This document shows, one piece after another, positions 36,571 to 50,440 of a stretch of 64,000 nt of DNA. Origin of the DNA: Xiphophorus maculatus (taxonomy: Eukaryota > Chordata > Actinopteri > Cyprinodontiformes > Poeciliidae); contig NC_036461.1 in assembly GCF_002775205.1 (NCBI RefSeq), positions 13,615,015 through 13,679,014 of the forward strand, read 5' to 3'. A program made the position numbers and the translations under genes. Numbering within the stretch: position 1 is the stretch's first letter; every line of letters begins with the position of its first letter. The notes under the pieces were generated by a model that made no database searches, was not told the origin of the DNA, and was given only the letters and a program-made list of their open reading frames with translations.

Positions 36571-39500
36571 ATTTGCTGTTTGTCTGCCATGTGCTGCTTT
36601 GATGAGAAAAGAAATGTATAGAAAAGATTTGCTGAGTGGACTGAAAGTTAAAAATGAGAGTAGCAATTGTGCTTACACATGCTTTCATTGGCAAAGCACT
36701 GCATTTCTGATGATGGGACATAATACCAAAGGAGCTCTATGCTACAGGCACTCGAACTGCAAGTGTTAACTTGTTCTTTGAACATACCAAAGATATTATT
36801 AATGTGCAAAAAGGCTGTCTTTCTCTCACTCCTATCTTTCTTTCTTTTTTTATAGCACATTGCGCTATAAGGAGAGAGAGAGAAAGATGATCTACTTTAA
36901 AATTATGCTGCATTTTTTAAAATACTTTGCAGCTCCAGTGCATGCAACCTATATTTTTTTTAAAATTACTTTTAATTAGATAAAGTGTCTGCCTTTTGAT
37001 TTCCCCCCCCTATTCTATTCTGTTAATATTGAAATATGGCATTCTCACTGCATGATGCTGCCAACAGCTAAAAGTTTAGCTCTGGCTTAATTTGACCGAA
37101 ACACCGTCTTCAAGTTTGTGTTTTTAATATTGTGGAAAATGTACTCACAAAAATGAAAAAAATAAACAAGGCCATGTTATTAATGAATGTGATTTTATGA
37201 TATTTCATCTGTTGAAAAGTACATGTTTATTATCTACAGTATATATAGCCAGAATATGGAGTTAGAAAAGCAATTATTAATCACACTTTCTAAACTAAAA
37301 TTATTATGATAAAACCAGTAGTCATAAATGACCTGAAAGTAAGATTACAAAAAAATTCTGTTTAAAGAAGCGTTGATAAGGCAGTGATCATTTGGACTGT
37401 CAGCATGCCCAGCACTTGAAAGCAAATTCCAGATACGAACAAACTGGAATAAAGCGAACCAGCCATCCGAGAACACAGCGATTCCTGACAGAAAGAAGAA
37501 TCCCAGGAATGATTGGACTGCTGGTTGATCCTCATGCTGAGGTTTTAAAACCCTAGCAGCACATCCCATTCACAAACCGATTGGTGTTTCACACGGGGAG
37601 GATTGGACATGATTAAACAGCTTTAAATTTGAGATTCTCCCATGTTAGACTTACATGCAAAGAGCTTTGTGGAAATGAAGCTTTAAGAGGATCTGTTTAG
37701 GTTTCCAGGTGTAGTCATAAAAATGTGCTTTTATGTATAAGTTTTATGAGTGTATATAAGAAGGAAAACAAACTTTTAGGAAAGTTTCAGTGGAAATATT
37801 TCCATTAACTTTATCTAACACAAGGTTCATATCAGCACATATTTCATGTAATTTCAAAACATTTTATTTATTTATACAGTTTTGCAGTATTTTAGCCAAA
37901 TTATGATTCAGTAATCAAATGTAAATGTCTTCTACTAGTCTTACCAATTTTTGTTGACATACCAACATTAGGTGAATGGGAGTCAGACTATTCCTGCATT
38001 TTCTGACTAAATAAATTGTAACTGCTCAGTTCTCTCCTATTGTTTTAATAATTACATTTTGGCAATTACAATAAAAGCCAAAAATAATTGATTTCCTACA
38101 TGTGGTTTTATGCTGGAACAGGACTTTAGTGTGTTAGTATGGCGAGGTTGAGCTGATGTTTTTCAATGTAAATGCTTCTGACTTTTGGTTTCAGTATCCT
38201 CAGTTTTGTTTATCTTCATTTCATGGTTTTTGGTTTTGTTGTCATAGTTCAATATATAACACCAGCTTTCCACCATGTTCATTTAGTTTTTCTTTCTGTC
38301 AGGGTTACCCGCAAACATTAAGTTTCTTTTTACCACATTTAAGGCGTGGTTACCTCCTGCAGTAACTACTCTGCCTGTTTTGCTTTGTTTCTTGGTAGTT
38401 TATTCATATGTGTTTCACTATGATTTTCCAACAGGCCAACAGTGTTTCCTGTTTATTGGGATTTTTTTCAGGGCATGCCTTGAAAAAAGTTTAATCTCAC
38501 CATTTGATCAGGAACAGTAATCTCTCAATTCATGTAATTAATTTATTCACTTACATCTCATTACATATAACATAAAAGTCATACCTGCTGTGTCCTCTAT
38601 ATCCATTTATACCATCCTTCTGGCTGATTTCTGAGTTGCATCCAGTGCATAGTGGCCAAGGCAAATGCTATTAGCAATGCATGCTAAAACTCGGTGTATC
38701 TTACAGCATTTCATGCATTTATTTAATAAGGTAGCAAGTTCTCCTACAGATATTTATGTTCCAACTTTGCAACTCTGTCTCAGCAAGTATTATGACAACT
38801 TGTGAAAAAATAAACTACCAACATTTCTTCTAAGATGCTGTCAGAGCAGGAGATGATCATTCTTTGGATCTGGGCTGCAAATAAGTCACACATGCATGAA
38901 GCTGCTGCTGCCCTAGGTCCATGATGGTGGTCTCTGGTGAAAACTCTGTTGGGATTTCGACTTCCGTATTTCTGGGAGTCCAGATAAGACAACGGAAGCT
39001 GCACATCTGATAACAGATTAGCCACTGTGGATGCATTAACACATGTGTTATTTTGTGACCAGCAGTCTCCAAAGACTGGCTGATCTGTAGGGGGATCTTG
39101 GAAAGACTTGAACTTGAACTGTTAGATAAGTATTGCAAGGCTGGAACACAGAAACTCTTTTGGTTTCTGGCTGAGATTAACAGGTTGTTGGATTTAAATT
39201 TTTTTTTTTACATAAGAGTCATTTCTGTCATAAACAGGAAGTACTCATCTTGTTATTGCAGAGAATTTAAGCTTTTTAAATCAATTACTCTAAGTTTTCT
39301 TGGAATTGAGAAATAAAATTGACAATTAATGTAAAAGTAAGTGTATATGTTCCCTTGTTGTATAATAAAGTATGTCATCCCCTTCTGATGGGATATTTTT
39401 AGCAAATGTAGGTGTGTACAGTGGCTTGACCATGTGAAACTAAAGATATGCTTCCCTGTCCCATTGTATTATGTTTGTGCTGTGTTTTCATCTTCCCCAA

Positions 39501-42500
39501 CCCACCCAGGCCTCTTACTGGCAAGGAAGCTTGCACAATCAGTCAGTTAATTTGTTCAATGTCTGTCATCATGAGTTTCCAAGTGTAAAACCTGGATGAC
39601 GGGGAGACAATAGCTCATGCAACGCTAGAGAAATCCAACTTTTCTTGGAAGTTCTATAAACACAATTAGTTATGCATATAGATGTTTATAAAAAAATCAA
39701 AGTGTCTTGTTAGAGTGCATTCTTTAATAAGAAAAAAATAGAAATTAAGTAACGTTATTACATTTATTCGGACCTTTCTGTCTGTTAAAACGTTTTGGTA
39801 CTGAGAAGTTCAATGTACCGTCTTGCTCCATTTTTCCTGCAAACACACTTTGAGATGCTAGAGATTTTTTTGGTCAAATTCAGAACTCTTTAAATGACAC
39901 ATCTCAGATTTGGGAACATGAGTATGGGTAGGTTGCTCCAGTACCTGTTTCCTACTGGAACAATGGATTGAATAATGGATTGAAGTTCAGTTTCAATTCA
40001 TGTTATCTACCGACTCACAATAAGATAATTTTCTGCTAAACACATGGGCATGCCTGGAAAAAAATAAAAATAAAAATTGGTTTTGAAGGCAACACACATT
40101 GCTCTCTGCTATGTTGCTGCATTCATGCTGTGTTCATCTGAAGGGCTGCGTAGCATCGTACCATGACTGAGCCTTGCTTTTGAAGTTGTACCTGACAACA
40201 GTTTTGATGCTCCTTTTAATCCAGAACACACAGCTTGGCAAGTGTAAACTTTAATTTAAACAGTAAAAGTAACTTCAAGCACTCGACAAAGATTTCCCAG
40301 AATGATCATTTGCTCATTCTTTCTCAGTGCTGTCTCAGAGATGAAAGATTTCAGCTTGTTCAAGCTTAGGCTTGCCCAGTGATGTGCTTGAAGGTATTCC
40401 TCAGAATTGTTTACTGGGATTCTAGCAGGACAAATGTACAAATCCCTTGAAATCTTTCTTTGATAAACAGTTGTTTCAGATTTCATTTTAGACCCCAAAG
40501 GACTCATTGCCATTTGTATTTTTACACCAAATCATGAATATGGTAATCTTTTGTCTTTTTGTTGTGAAATGGGTGATTCTAAGTATCTTGGGCTTAAACT
40601 CTGCAATCACATTTAAGTTGGAATGTGTTCTGTCATTGCAAAGTCTTGCATAAATAATCTATGCAAGACTTCAATGATAGGTTTAAGGTTTCTATGAACT
40701 GGATGAAGAGTAAAACTAAGCTGCAGAACTGGTTAGTTCATAATGCAAATCCTTATTTTCAAACAAAAGAATCCTTTTCTTGAAGTGAGACTTGACAAAC
40801 TCATGTAGGTTCATTACACGGTAACGATAATATTCATAGAATAGGCAAAGCATTTAACCGACAATCAGTCTTTGTCCCGTGTAACAAGGGAGGTCTTGTA
40901 TTTGAGCGCTGCTTCTGTGCAGCCATGTAACATAATCACTGTGTTCTGGCTTTAGAGGCACCATTGACAGTTCAGATACAGCAGCAGTTTCTAGAGGCTT
41001 TACAAGGAAGATATAAAGGGACATTGATGGTATCTCTGGCTGTGAAATACACTAAAGTAGTAGAAACCAGTTAGTTTGACATATTGAAAAGACCATGTCT
41101 TAAATAGAAATTCCTATCTTACTAAGGGTATATATTTTTAGAGCTATTATTGTATGTGTTTAGAGTCTTACAAAGACAATTTTGAGATTAACACTTACGA
41201 TCATAAAGTCATTTATATTTTAAAGAGTCAAAGATGGCACTGGTAATGAGAATGTAATTTTTGCTGAAATTTGAAAGATCCAGCAATACTGTAGTATCTT
41301 AAAATGACTTGGTTGAAAATGGTTCTTACACATGGAACAACAAACATGGTGTGCTTGTGTGGATTGCAGATGATTGGATGGAGTGAAGTGTAATAATCCT
41401 CTTAATTATTTTACATCTGCATGCATCATATTGCACCATTATAAGTGACAGCGTGTTGCCTTGTTACTTCTTTTTGTTCCATGTCATTTTAGCTCCAACC
41501 TGACGATATACTGAACTTTTTGCACATTAATATTTAATTTTTCACTTAAACCATCTTTGGATTTATGTTTATATGTCATAGTGCTTTTGTTTTTCCTCCT
41601 ATTCTTGGTACTCATATTCATAGTAGTGACTTTAGCTTCATTGCTCTCTGACTCACATCATATTAAATATCAGTTAAATATCCTATCTACAGGCTTTGCT
41701 GGAACCCAATCTGAGTTTCTTAATTTTTACCGAGGCGCTCAGCCCCACCATGGGAGACTGAAACCAAACTGCCAGTAGCTGTTTAGACTGCTAAACTGTG
41801 TCTATGACTGCTGTGATCTGTGGGTTGTTTTTTTCTTTTTGTTTGGAGAAGTTTTGTTCTGTATAACTGTTTTTAACACTACTACTCTGAGCATGTTCCA
41901 CTTAGCGAATATTAGCGTGTTCACCCAGTGCTAATTCAAGCTGCAGCTGGTAAATTCAGAACTGCTACTCATAAAGTAAAAAAGATTTTTGTTGACTTCT
42001 GTGAGGGTTTTGCATGAACCAGCCAGAGAGACGTTGATGAAAATTCAAAATATAATCTTAATTTATTAACAAAAAGAATCCAAAAATGATAAATTGGGCC
42101 CAAACTGAGGTCAACATAACAAAGTACAACTCAGGTAGTAACAGAACAAACTCAAGCACAAACTGACCTAACAAACAACACATGAGGGGAACTTAAATAG
42201 TGGCTGATCAGACCATTAACACACACTAGGGGGTAATTAAACACACAAAAACCTAACAAATATTGGTCAGAATATTACTAAATCTATAAATGAAATAAAT
42301 ATCAGAATTTAACTAACTTTCCAAAAGAAGAAACATTAAATAAATGGTAAAATTAAACTAAAGACCAAATTTCCCCCTCCCCTGGTGAACAAATGGAATG
42401 GTCCGCTGAGGAAGTTTGACAACCATATATGGACACCAATCAGCTGGAGCTCATCTCTGATTTTCAGCCACAGGTCCAGAGGAAACTGGTAACTCAAAAG

Positions 42501-44592
42501 AAAGAAATTAATTTGTTATATTTAACAAAATATACAAAGAACTGACACATAAAGTTAACTAAATGGGTGCACAACAAATAGTTAACTAAAGAGTCAGACT
42601 AATGAAAACAAATTTAAAGATAAAAATCTAAACTACTCACTAATCAATATATAAAGTAATATTAAGGGGAAACAAAAAACCATTACCAACAGTGTCTGCT
42701 TGTGACAGTCGGGACAGCTGTCACAACTTCATACTCAGTCACTTCACAGAAATGGGTGTTGGAGATAACTACGTTTTGGGAGAAAACAAAAGTAACAGCT
42801 GTCTGCCTGCCTGGTTGGTAAAGTCGTTTCTGAAGTTAGCAAAATAAATAGATAAAAGTCTGTTTGACTGGTTTTTCCATAGATACCTTAATCACCCAGG
42901 GTTGCTGGGGTTGTGCTGGTGCCCAGGTTCAGCAGCCAATAGGTGCGAAGTTGCAATTAATCACAAGGCAACACAGAAACGGATGAAAGAAACAACTACG
43001 TACACAAACCCAGAGCCTTGTATTGTAAGGAATATGTGGTCATTTTGATAACTTTTCTACAATCTGTGGTTAAAGCAAAAGATAGAACCGTTAGCTGCTG
43101 GCTAAATGCCATGGGTTGCTTAAATCTCGTGGTCGAGGTTGTCTACACTGCGGAGAGGCTCTAAGCCAAAGAGGAAACATTGTCGGGTGAGCAAAGGCAT
43201 GCCATCGACTGGCAGCCCAGTCTGAAATGTCATGATTCATCAGTGTCTTCACTGGAACAACCGTTCTAGAAACAAAGATTAGTGTTCCCCGGTGCACTGG
43301 AGCCACTGAAGCACTGGAACGTCCCTTCCTATCAGGGTTCAAAGTTTGCCCTCAGTATCAGAAATTTTTTATCACTGGGTTCCATCACATTTATCGTTGA
43401 ATAGCAATAATAGATAATTAAGCTGCAATTGCTCAGAAATAAACAGAGCTGTGTCGCCAATGTTAATCAGAATAGCCCCCATAAATTCTTTGCTTTAGGT
43501 CAAGTAGGATTACTATTAAACTAGATTCATCCAATTCTCGAAGATCTCTGTCATTGCAACTAAAAACACATATTCTGTTCTCTTTTAGAACTTGAAAAAC
43601 TCATACAAGGCCTTTATTCAGGCATTTGCCACAGACACATTAAGCCATTGATTACAGCCTCTTATGACAACAGTCACAAGTTTACTGGGCAGACAACAGT
43701 TACTGTAATTCTGTGCATACTGAGAAATAATTTATCTTTATTCAGTAATAGGCACCAACATGTGAGCCAGTAGCCTGGGGGGAGAGTGTGAGGATGCTTT
43801 TTGTCCTGGCTGAGCAGCAAGACAAATTGTCTGAGGTAGCTTTTAAGATTAGAGCAAGAAAACTTGTTAAGGCGCCATAGTGCTTCTTCTGTAAACTGTT
43901 TAGCTGCTTTCTCATTCTCCAGAAGCGCTAGTAAATAAGTTTGCAAGTGTATTAACAATAAACTTTTATTCTGTAAGTTGTTTAATTCTTATTTGACATT
44001 TTGATTGAACTTGTAACCATTTAGACTCTAGCTTTTCCCCTCATCTTGTTGGATCTCAAAACCTCAAAGCAGTAAAAGTTGAGAGTCTATGGACACTCTA
44101 TATAAAAACAGAATGGCAGCAGCAAACATCACATTCACTGTTATTTAATGCCTCCTTTAAAGTTCATGTTGTGTCTTGCCAGCCAAATTGTATTCTTTTC
44201 ATGCACATCTGTTCCTATGTTTGTGGCTGTGACAAATTCCTAGAAAAACTGGGGTGTGTGTAAAGAGGGAGGCAGCCTTTTTATATGCTTGAATGCTTCT
44301 CAGGTCAGAGTTAAAGTTTAACAAATGAGAAAGCCTCTTCTGAAAACTGTCAGATTGTGCTTTGAAAATTAGTGCGAAAAGTGCTGAAGCTGAAAAAGTT
44401 ACATAAACCTGCAGCAGGTTTGTGGCTTCAAATGATTTACGCTCTCATTACCTGTGAATATATTTCACAGTTTGTCTACATAAAGGGCATCACTGTAAAG
44501 TATAAGAAAAATGACACACGGTTTTCAAAATATATACAAATAAAAATCTAAAGGTATGCTATTCATTTCAGTTCTGTAAGTATTAGCCAATA
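36571..44592. other. Gene-free stretch of the kcnk5-kcnk17 desert, left part
   Basis: About 8 kb of AT-rich DNA with no recognised coding exon. Open frames of 70-95 codons (for example 43674-43958 minus) have no splice-consistent neighbours and no family resemblance. The one notable structure is the hairpin at 40629-40681. Confidence 0.45.
40629..40681. repeat. Long inverted repeat (hairpin) in intergenic DNA
   Basis: AAGTCTTGCATA (40641-40652) and TATGCAAGACTT (40660-40671) are perfect reverse complements around a 7-nt loop. After a 2-nt bulge the stem resumes with TCATTG (40633-40638) against CAATGA (40672-40677) and continues a few pairs with wobbles. It could be a small MITE, a hairpin RNA or chance. 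Confidence 0.85.
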
Positions 44593-45199
44593 CTTTAGGT
44601 CACATGTGTCAAACTCAAGGCCCGTGGGCCAAATCTAGCCCATGGTAGCTTTTTATGTGGCCCTCTAAATTTTAGACTAAACATTAAGTCTGCTTAAAAT
44701 TTACTGTCAAATTATAGTTTCTTGCAAATTCAGTTTCTTGCATTCAGTTTCTTGCAAATTATCATGGAATTTAACAAATCCTCACACGTTTTTAGCTCTA
44801 ATACATAATTGGGAGTTTATTGCAGATTTTTCTCAAAAATTCTCCAAAAACATTATTACTTTTACTAAACAGCTGCCTTAATTGATGTCAGATTATAGTC
44901 CCACGATCTGTACAGAGAGTAATAAAAAGTTTCATTTACCGTCATAAATGAACGCAAATATTTCCAAATTAGTACCACAAACACTTTGATTTGTACTATA
45001 AAAAAAGTCACAAAAACAATTGCGAAATTCTGGAGGAACTGAAAAGATGTTCAGTATTATTTGATTTTAAGAAGTCATTGATATTCTTAACAGTTTATCA
45101 GGTTGTATCAATACATTATGGCACAACCGGCCCTTTAAGAGCATTTATGAACTTGATTTGGCCCAAAACGTAAATGAGTTTGACAGTGCTGCTTTAGAT
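44593..45199. mobile_element. Non-autonomous hAT-type element with target-site duplication
   Basis: The element body is 44601-45191 (591 bp). Left end CACATGTGTCAAACTCAAGG and the reverse complement of the right end, CAGCACTGTCAAACTCATTT, share TGTCAAACTCA, the hallmark end of a hAT group. Flanking bases are ctttaggt (44593-44600) and ctttagat (45192-45199), an 8-bp duplication with one mismatch, as hAT integration predicts. Inside the ends lie 'ggcccgtgggccaaatctag' and 'ccggccctttaagagca'. No transposase is present. Confidence 0.88.
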
Positions 45200-45417
45200 C
45201 AACCTTCCATTCCAATTATAGCTGCACTATTTTGGGCCATGCTTTTACCAGCTTTGGACATCAACATACAGAAACGTTTTGACAATTCTTCTTTGGTAAT
45301 TATCTCAAAGTCGGCTGTATTACAGGGAAGTCTGCAAATACGTTTAAATCTGGTCACAGATTGTCAATTCGAGTAGAAAATTTAAACACATAAGAAGTCA
45401 TTCTGGAGGGTTGATCT

Positions 45418-45900
45418 TTTCCTGTGTTTAGCAAAATCCATCTACATTTGAACCAGCTTCCTTGTTTCTGCTGAAGAAAAGCAACGCCACAACATTATGC
45501 TGTCGCTACCATGCATAACTATGGTGAGCATGGTGTGTTCAGGGTGATGTGCAGACCTAGATTTCCTTCACTTAGGAAACCCTCCTACACATTGAGGGTT
45601 TTGCACCTAGTCCAAAACGTTACATTCCCCCAGTGTGTTTGTTGTGTCCTCTACATTGCTTATCACAAACAGCAAACAGGATTCCGTCTGGCTTTCTTTC
45701 TACAATGGTTGTTTTCTGACCACTCTATAAAAGCCTGTTTTGTGGAATGCACCAATAATAGTTGTCTTGTTAACAGATTGTCCCACCTGAGCTGTAGATC
45801 TCTCCAGCTCCTCCAGAGTTATCACTTCTTTGCGGATTCTCTCATTATTAATGTCCTCAGCTGTCATTTTATGTCTTTGGTCATTTATTGGTAGGTTTTG
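45418..45900 (-). mobile_element. Decayed Tc1-like transposon with transposase N-terminal fragment
   Basis: On the minus strand, about 45700-45870 still reads VITLEELERSTAQVGQSV and then KTTIIGAFHKTGFY, which match the N-terminal part of Tc1-family transposases. To the left lie 'gctgaagaaaagcaacgcc', 'acaacattatgctgtcgct' and 'gtgtgttcagggtgatgtgc', the reverse complement of the element's middle. Stops and deletions make it inactive. Confidence 0.85.
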
Positions 45901-48285
45901 CATTTGGGCCGTACGTTTGTGCTTTTTTTGGGTAAATGGTTTGTGCATGAGTTTGTGAGATGGACACACATTTTGATACACTAATGTAGTTGGCAAAAAC
46001 AGACCACAAAGAAGTGAATAGTTACCCTGTGCTTGTATTAGTTTAGAGTTGCTTGCCTTGGGATTTAAAGGTGTCATATTCTTTGCAGCCTTTTGAGGAC
46101 TCATTCCCTTCCTCTAGAGGCAGGGAGTAAGGAGGAGTTCACAAAAGGTGTAATGTTTGTGCTTGACAGGGGAGACGACCCAAAACACAAAGACCACATT
46201 GCTGGAAGCCAGACAAACATGTTTAAGGTTCAATAAGAACACACCCAGTTATGAGCTGTCAGGACTTCCAGACTTCACAGTTTCAAAAACAAAAACATGT
46301 TTAGTGTAGTAACATGGAATCCAATCATCCACCATCACTGGAGGGTTATACTGTTTTACTATGAGTTAGCTTCAGACTATATGGGATAGCTTGGGGACAG
46401 ACATGCAAATACACTCACAGTCACAAGCAGAGAAAACCAAGGGCAGACAGACTCTGTAAATACACAGACTGGTCCTTTTTGTGTGTATATGCTGCTGATG
46501 CCTGCGGCCAGTAAGCTGGACTCGCAGTAGTAATAGTGTGTTATCAGGAGGTAAGTAAACTGACCACTGTTTCAGCTCAAGAAAAATGTTGAAATTCATG
46601 ACTGCAGCCTCGCAGGTCAAGTTGAGGTCAACCTTAATGTTTTCTAGTCAATGACTGATGTTTGAATGTTGTTTTCTGTTCTGCAAGGAAAAGGTAACTT
46701 TAATAAGTAAAACTTTTATGTGACATCAGTGATGGAGAGCATTTGTTAGTTTGATTCCTTGTGGCACCATCATAATTGTTTATTTAATCAAATAAAAAGT
46801 TAGCTTTTTTTAAACATTGTAGAAACTTGAGAGATTTATTTGCACAAAATTTAGTCTCTCAGGTTTATAAATTATCCATGAGATATTGTTACAGAATCCA
46901 AAATACATTTAGGTTCATGTAATTTAAGATCTGTATAAATGCATGCTGTAGTGAATGACCACTAGTGACAAAAACTCTAATTTGGAACATTAATGTGGCA
47001 GCATTAAGGTTAGATGTCACAATTGCTGCTCCTCTTCTGACCAGCATTAAAGGACAACATTATAGGATTAATACCTTCCTATCACTTCAAACAATTGTTT
47101 CTACAATATTTTTACATTGGGGGGAAATATTGTGATTTTAAGTTTCACCTTTTCCCACATCAGTACATATTTTACTTGTGAGTGTAAAACTACTGTTCAA
47201 TTATGTAGCGGTCAAAACATAATTCCAAGGATTCAAACTCCATAAGTCCATTTACTTTTAATTTATGCACAACAGATGTTTTTGGCCCCATAAAGCCACT
47301 TAAGACAAATGCTATGCAGAGGATGTTTTTTGTTTTTTTAGAAATAAACAGAACATCGGAGCTTACTTATCCTCATTTGCAGTCAATTTGGGATTTCCTT
47401 GAGAGATTTTTACATGGTCTCATTAGGGAAGTTTTGCCGTCATTCATATAAGTGAGTGACTCTCAATTTTCGTGGATGTTTGGTTTCAGATATGTTTTGC
47501 ACTTCACAATGACTGATATGCTTTGAAAATAAACTAAAAGGCTGATTATGGTAATTATTTGATTGACAATACATTTTTCCAAACTTTGACAAAACAATAA
47601 AAATCCAATAATCAAGAAGCTGGAAGGAGGTGACGACTTACAGCCTGCTAAGATATCCGGTGCCTTTTGTCAAGAAACAGGCCAACAGCATCATAGATCC
47701 TCCCTCATGCACAACAGTGGGCATGTTGTGATTTTTTTAATATATTTATCCTTTGTTGTTTTTTTCTCTTTGCAATTTTGGTCTTCATGTAGAAGATAAT
47801 TAAAGAAGGCAGTCTGAAGGAAGAATTTGAAGCTTATCCATGTCCTCCTCTCTGGTCTCTGTGATCCCAGTTAGATGTTGATAAACAAGAATGATGTTTC
47901 CTGTCGGCGTTTACTATTGGCACATCCTGTGCGTCAGTTACTGCTGAAGGAGGATAACTGGCAAAATGCAGCTGTTCAGCAGGGAATGAGGATGTGTGGA
48001 CAAGAAGATGTTTTTCTTCTGACAGGAAAAAAAATAACAAAAACTGAGGTTTGACGTTGCTGTCAAGAAGAGTGGGAGAATGTCAGCTTTCCAAGTCCCA
48101 CGGAGGTCCTTTAAAAATTTTTTATTTTAAATATTTATTTTTATTGAATGTACACAGTCAAAGAATCAGAGTCAGTCTGACTCAACAAAAACTAAAACAA
48201 AAGACGTATAAAAATAATTGCTCTTATAATGTTGAATCCAATGTATTATGAATAATAACTGCAAAGGAAACCCGGTTGGTTGGCA
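45901..48285. other. Spacer with no recognised gene
   Basis: AT-rich sequence with scattered short frames. Nothing assignable was seen. Confidence 0.4.
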
Positions 48286-48545
48286 AGTTCTGTTGCTTTC
48301 TAAGATGTCTGTCTGTTGGCTATTCTTCTTTGCAAACTAGCTCCAGCTCCGTAGAATAGTGTTGGTGTACATCAGTGTTTTCTTAAGGTCCGCCCAGGAC
48401 TGGGCTCTATCCATCTTCTCAACAAATCTGGCTAGCATCCCTGTCCATACTGAAGGACAACATCCCCACAGCATGACACTGCCAACACCATGTGTTACCA
48501 TGGGAATTTAGTGTTAAGGGTGATGAGTAGGCAGTTAAAACATAA
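48286..48545 (-). mobile_element. Tc1-like transposon fragment, minus orientation
   Basis: 'gttggctattcttctttgca' and 'agctccagctccgtagaat' (48316-48357), then 'gaaggacaacatccccacag' with 'catgacactgccaacaccat' (48450-48490), are reverse complements of transposase-region sequence of the same Tc1 family. Both ends and most of the coding region are missing. Confidence 0.65.
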
Positions 48546-50440
48546 CCAAATGTAACATTTTCAAGAGGAATGAGTAAATCCACAAAAAGAGTTATTAGTC
48601 TTCTCCCACTGTGACATGCACAAGAAGGAATCCTGATCAAAATCACTCCCGTTTACTCCTTTCAGAGCAGGGCAGGGAGTCTTCTTTGAACTTTGACCAA
48701 TTACTGCTTTTAATTTTGACACATCGATATCTTGGAAGCTCCCATCACACCTGGTCTCATTGAGCAAGGACGTGGAAGGCTTTCATCTTCATATAACTAA
48801 TAAGACAGTTCAAAACTAGTTTATTAATTTGCAAAGCATTGAATAGGTTGACATAGGTTGCAAGTCTTTCACCTCACACATAGATACAGACATGTTTTGC
48901 TACTGACGCTGTTAATGAGTACTTGGAGAAGGGTGGTGAACTTTTTCTGTGTTTTGGGCAGGTCACTTCAGTCAGGAGTTATTATCTGTCTGCTCTGTTT
49001 TGCTTCCAATGTTTGAACATGACCTTTGCACTTCTGGGTTTCTTATCCCCCCCCTCTTTTTTTTCCTGAAGCCAAACATCCTGGTTTTACGTGTTTTCCC
49101 ATTTTACATGCCTTCAAAAACCCATACTGACGCAAGGAGAAAGTTGAAAGCACAGACAAGGAGGCAACCCTCATCAATTTCCACCTCCAGAGGACAAACA
49201 CATTCAGGCAAAAACATCTCAATGGCTGCTCAAGAGATCCCGCAGAGGAGAGCAAAGCTTTTATATATAAATATATTTTCCCACAGTATTTGCAAACCGT
49301 AGTAACTGCACGCAAGCATGTCACTTTGCTGATTACAGTAATTGCCAGGATTCGGCTGAGAGCTGCAGCTGATGCTTCGCAAGGGAAAGTAAACAAGAAG
49401 CTTGGGCAATCTGTCAGGTTCAAAAATGCACACAAACAGAGGTTTGGTGAGAAATGGGGGGAGGATGACGAGGTTTGACGCAGAAAGGTATGTGTCACCA
49501 AAACAGGTGAATGCAGGACACTAGGGAGGCAGAATGGGAATGTCGTCTTTCTGTTCGTTCAGGAAGATCCTTAAAGTGCAACAGTGAGAAACACAAAAAA
49601 ACATTAAATATTAAAGACAAGTACAACTTGTTGAATAAGTCTGAATTTTCACAGTTATTCAAAATTAATCAGTAAGAAGGTGAAGAGAAACTGCTTATTC
49701 TTCTTGAAGTGAATCTAAGTCACAACAGGTACAGTATAATGAGAAAACTTTGACACATTTCTGTATAAATTCTGAAACTTATAAGCCGCTTCAGGGTTTA
49801 AACTTAGATGCTTGAGCCAGAGTTCAGCTTTGACGCCCCACGAGCCAGGATGTGCGTTGACATGGATGGTGAACCTACTGCAAACTATAACGATGACTAT
49901 GATTGCCCTCAGAACTCTAACTGGCACAAATCTGTTTAGCTTCCTGTCCAAGTCTAAGTCATTACTGCATCTTAAAACAACAACTTCTCTCTGCTTAATG
50001 CGTGAGCACAGTGCCACTTTTTAAATGCGTAATATGGGACACAGGTGTCCCGAGTGGGAGGCACACGTTCTTGCCAAAGAAAACAAACAACAAAAAATGG
50101 AGTCTTCAGTAAATATGAGGGAGGTTCTTTTGTTTTGTGGAGACTCTAAGCACTGTACTTTAAGAAAATATGAACATACACTACTGATTGGTAATAAGGT
50201 AACTAATTTGAAGTTTGTGTTCATTACTAAACTAAATCTGATCTGCATTAGATCAGATCTAATTTCAATTCTAAATTACCAACAGTCAGAACTGAACGGA
50301 GGCTTGAAGAATGACTATAGATTTCTGAAAATGTTCTTCTTTTTGTGAAATCCCCTAAAAGAACACTTTTTTTTTCCTTTGGCTTGACACAAGTATGAAA
50401 TCACAATATGTATTTTTATTTTTACACTAGTTGCACAAGT
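48546..50440. other. Spacer with no recognised gene
   Basis: Contains open frames up to 152 codons (49043-49501, minus), but they are serine/phenylalanine-rich and lack any recognised domain or partner exons. I treat them as chance. Confidence 0.4.

Noticed and set aside
42000..42726. Segment that looked like a possible LTR-type repeat, with a small palindrome at 42700-42726
   Set aside because: I could not find matching terminal repeats, a primer-binding site or coding debris, so no family was assigned.
43091..43342. 83-codon minus frame in a slightly GC-richer patch
   Set aside because: No domain, no flanking exons and no conserved pattern I can name.
49043..49501. 152-codon open frame, minus strand
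   Set aside because: Composition is Ser/Phe/Leu-rich with no recognisable motif, and it overlaps an equally long frame on the other strand.
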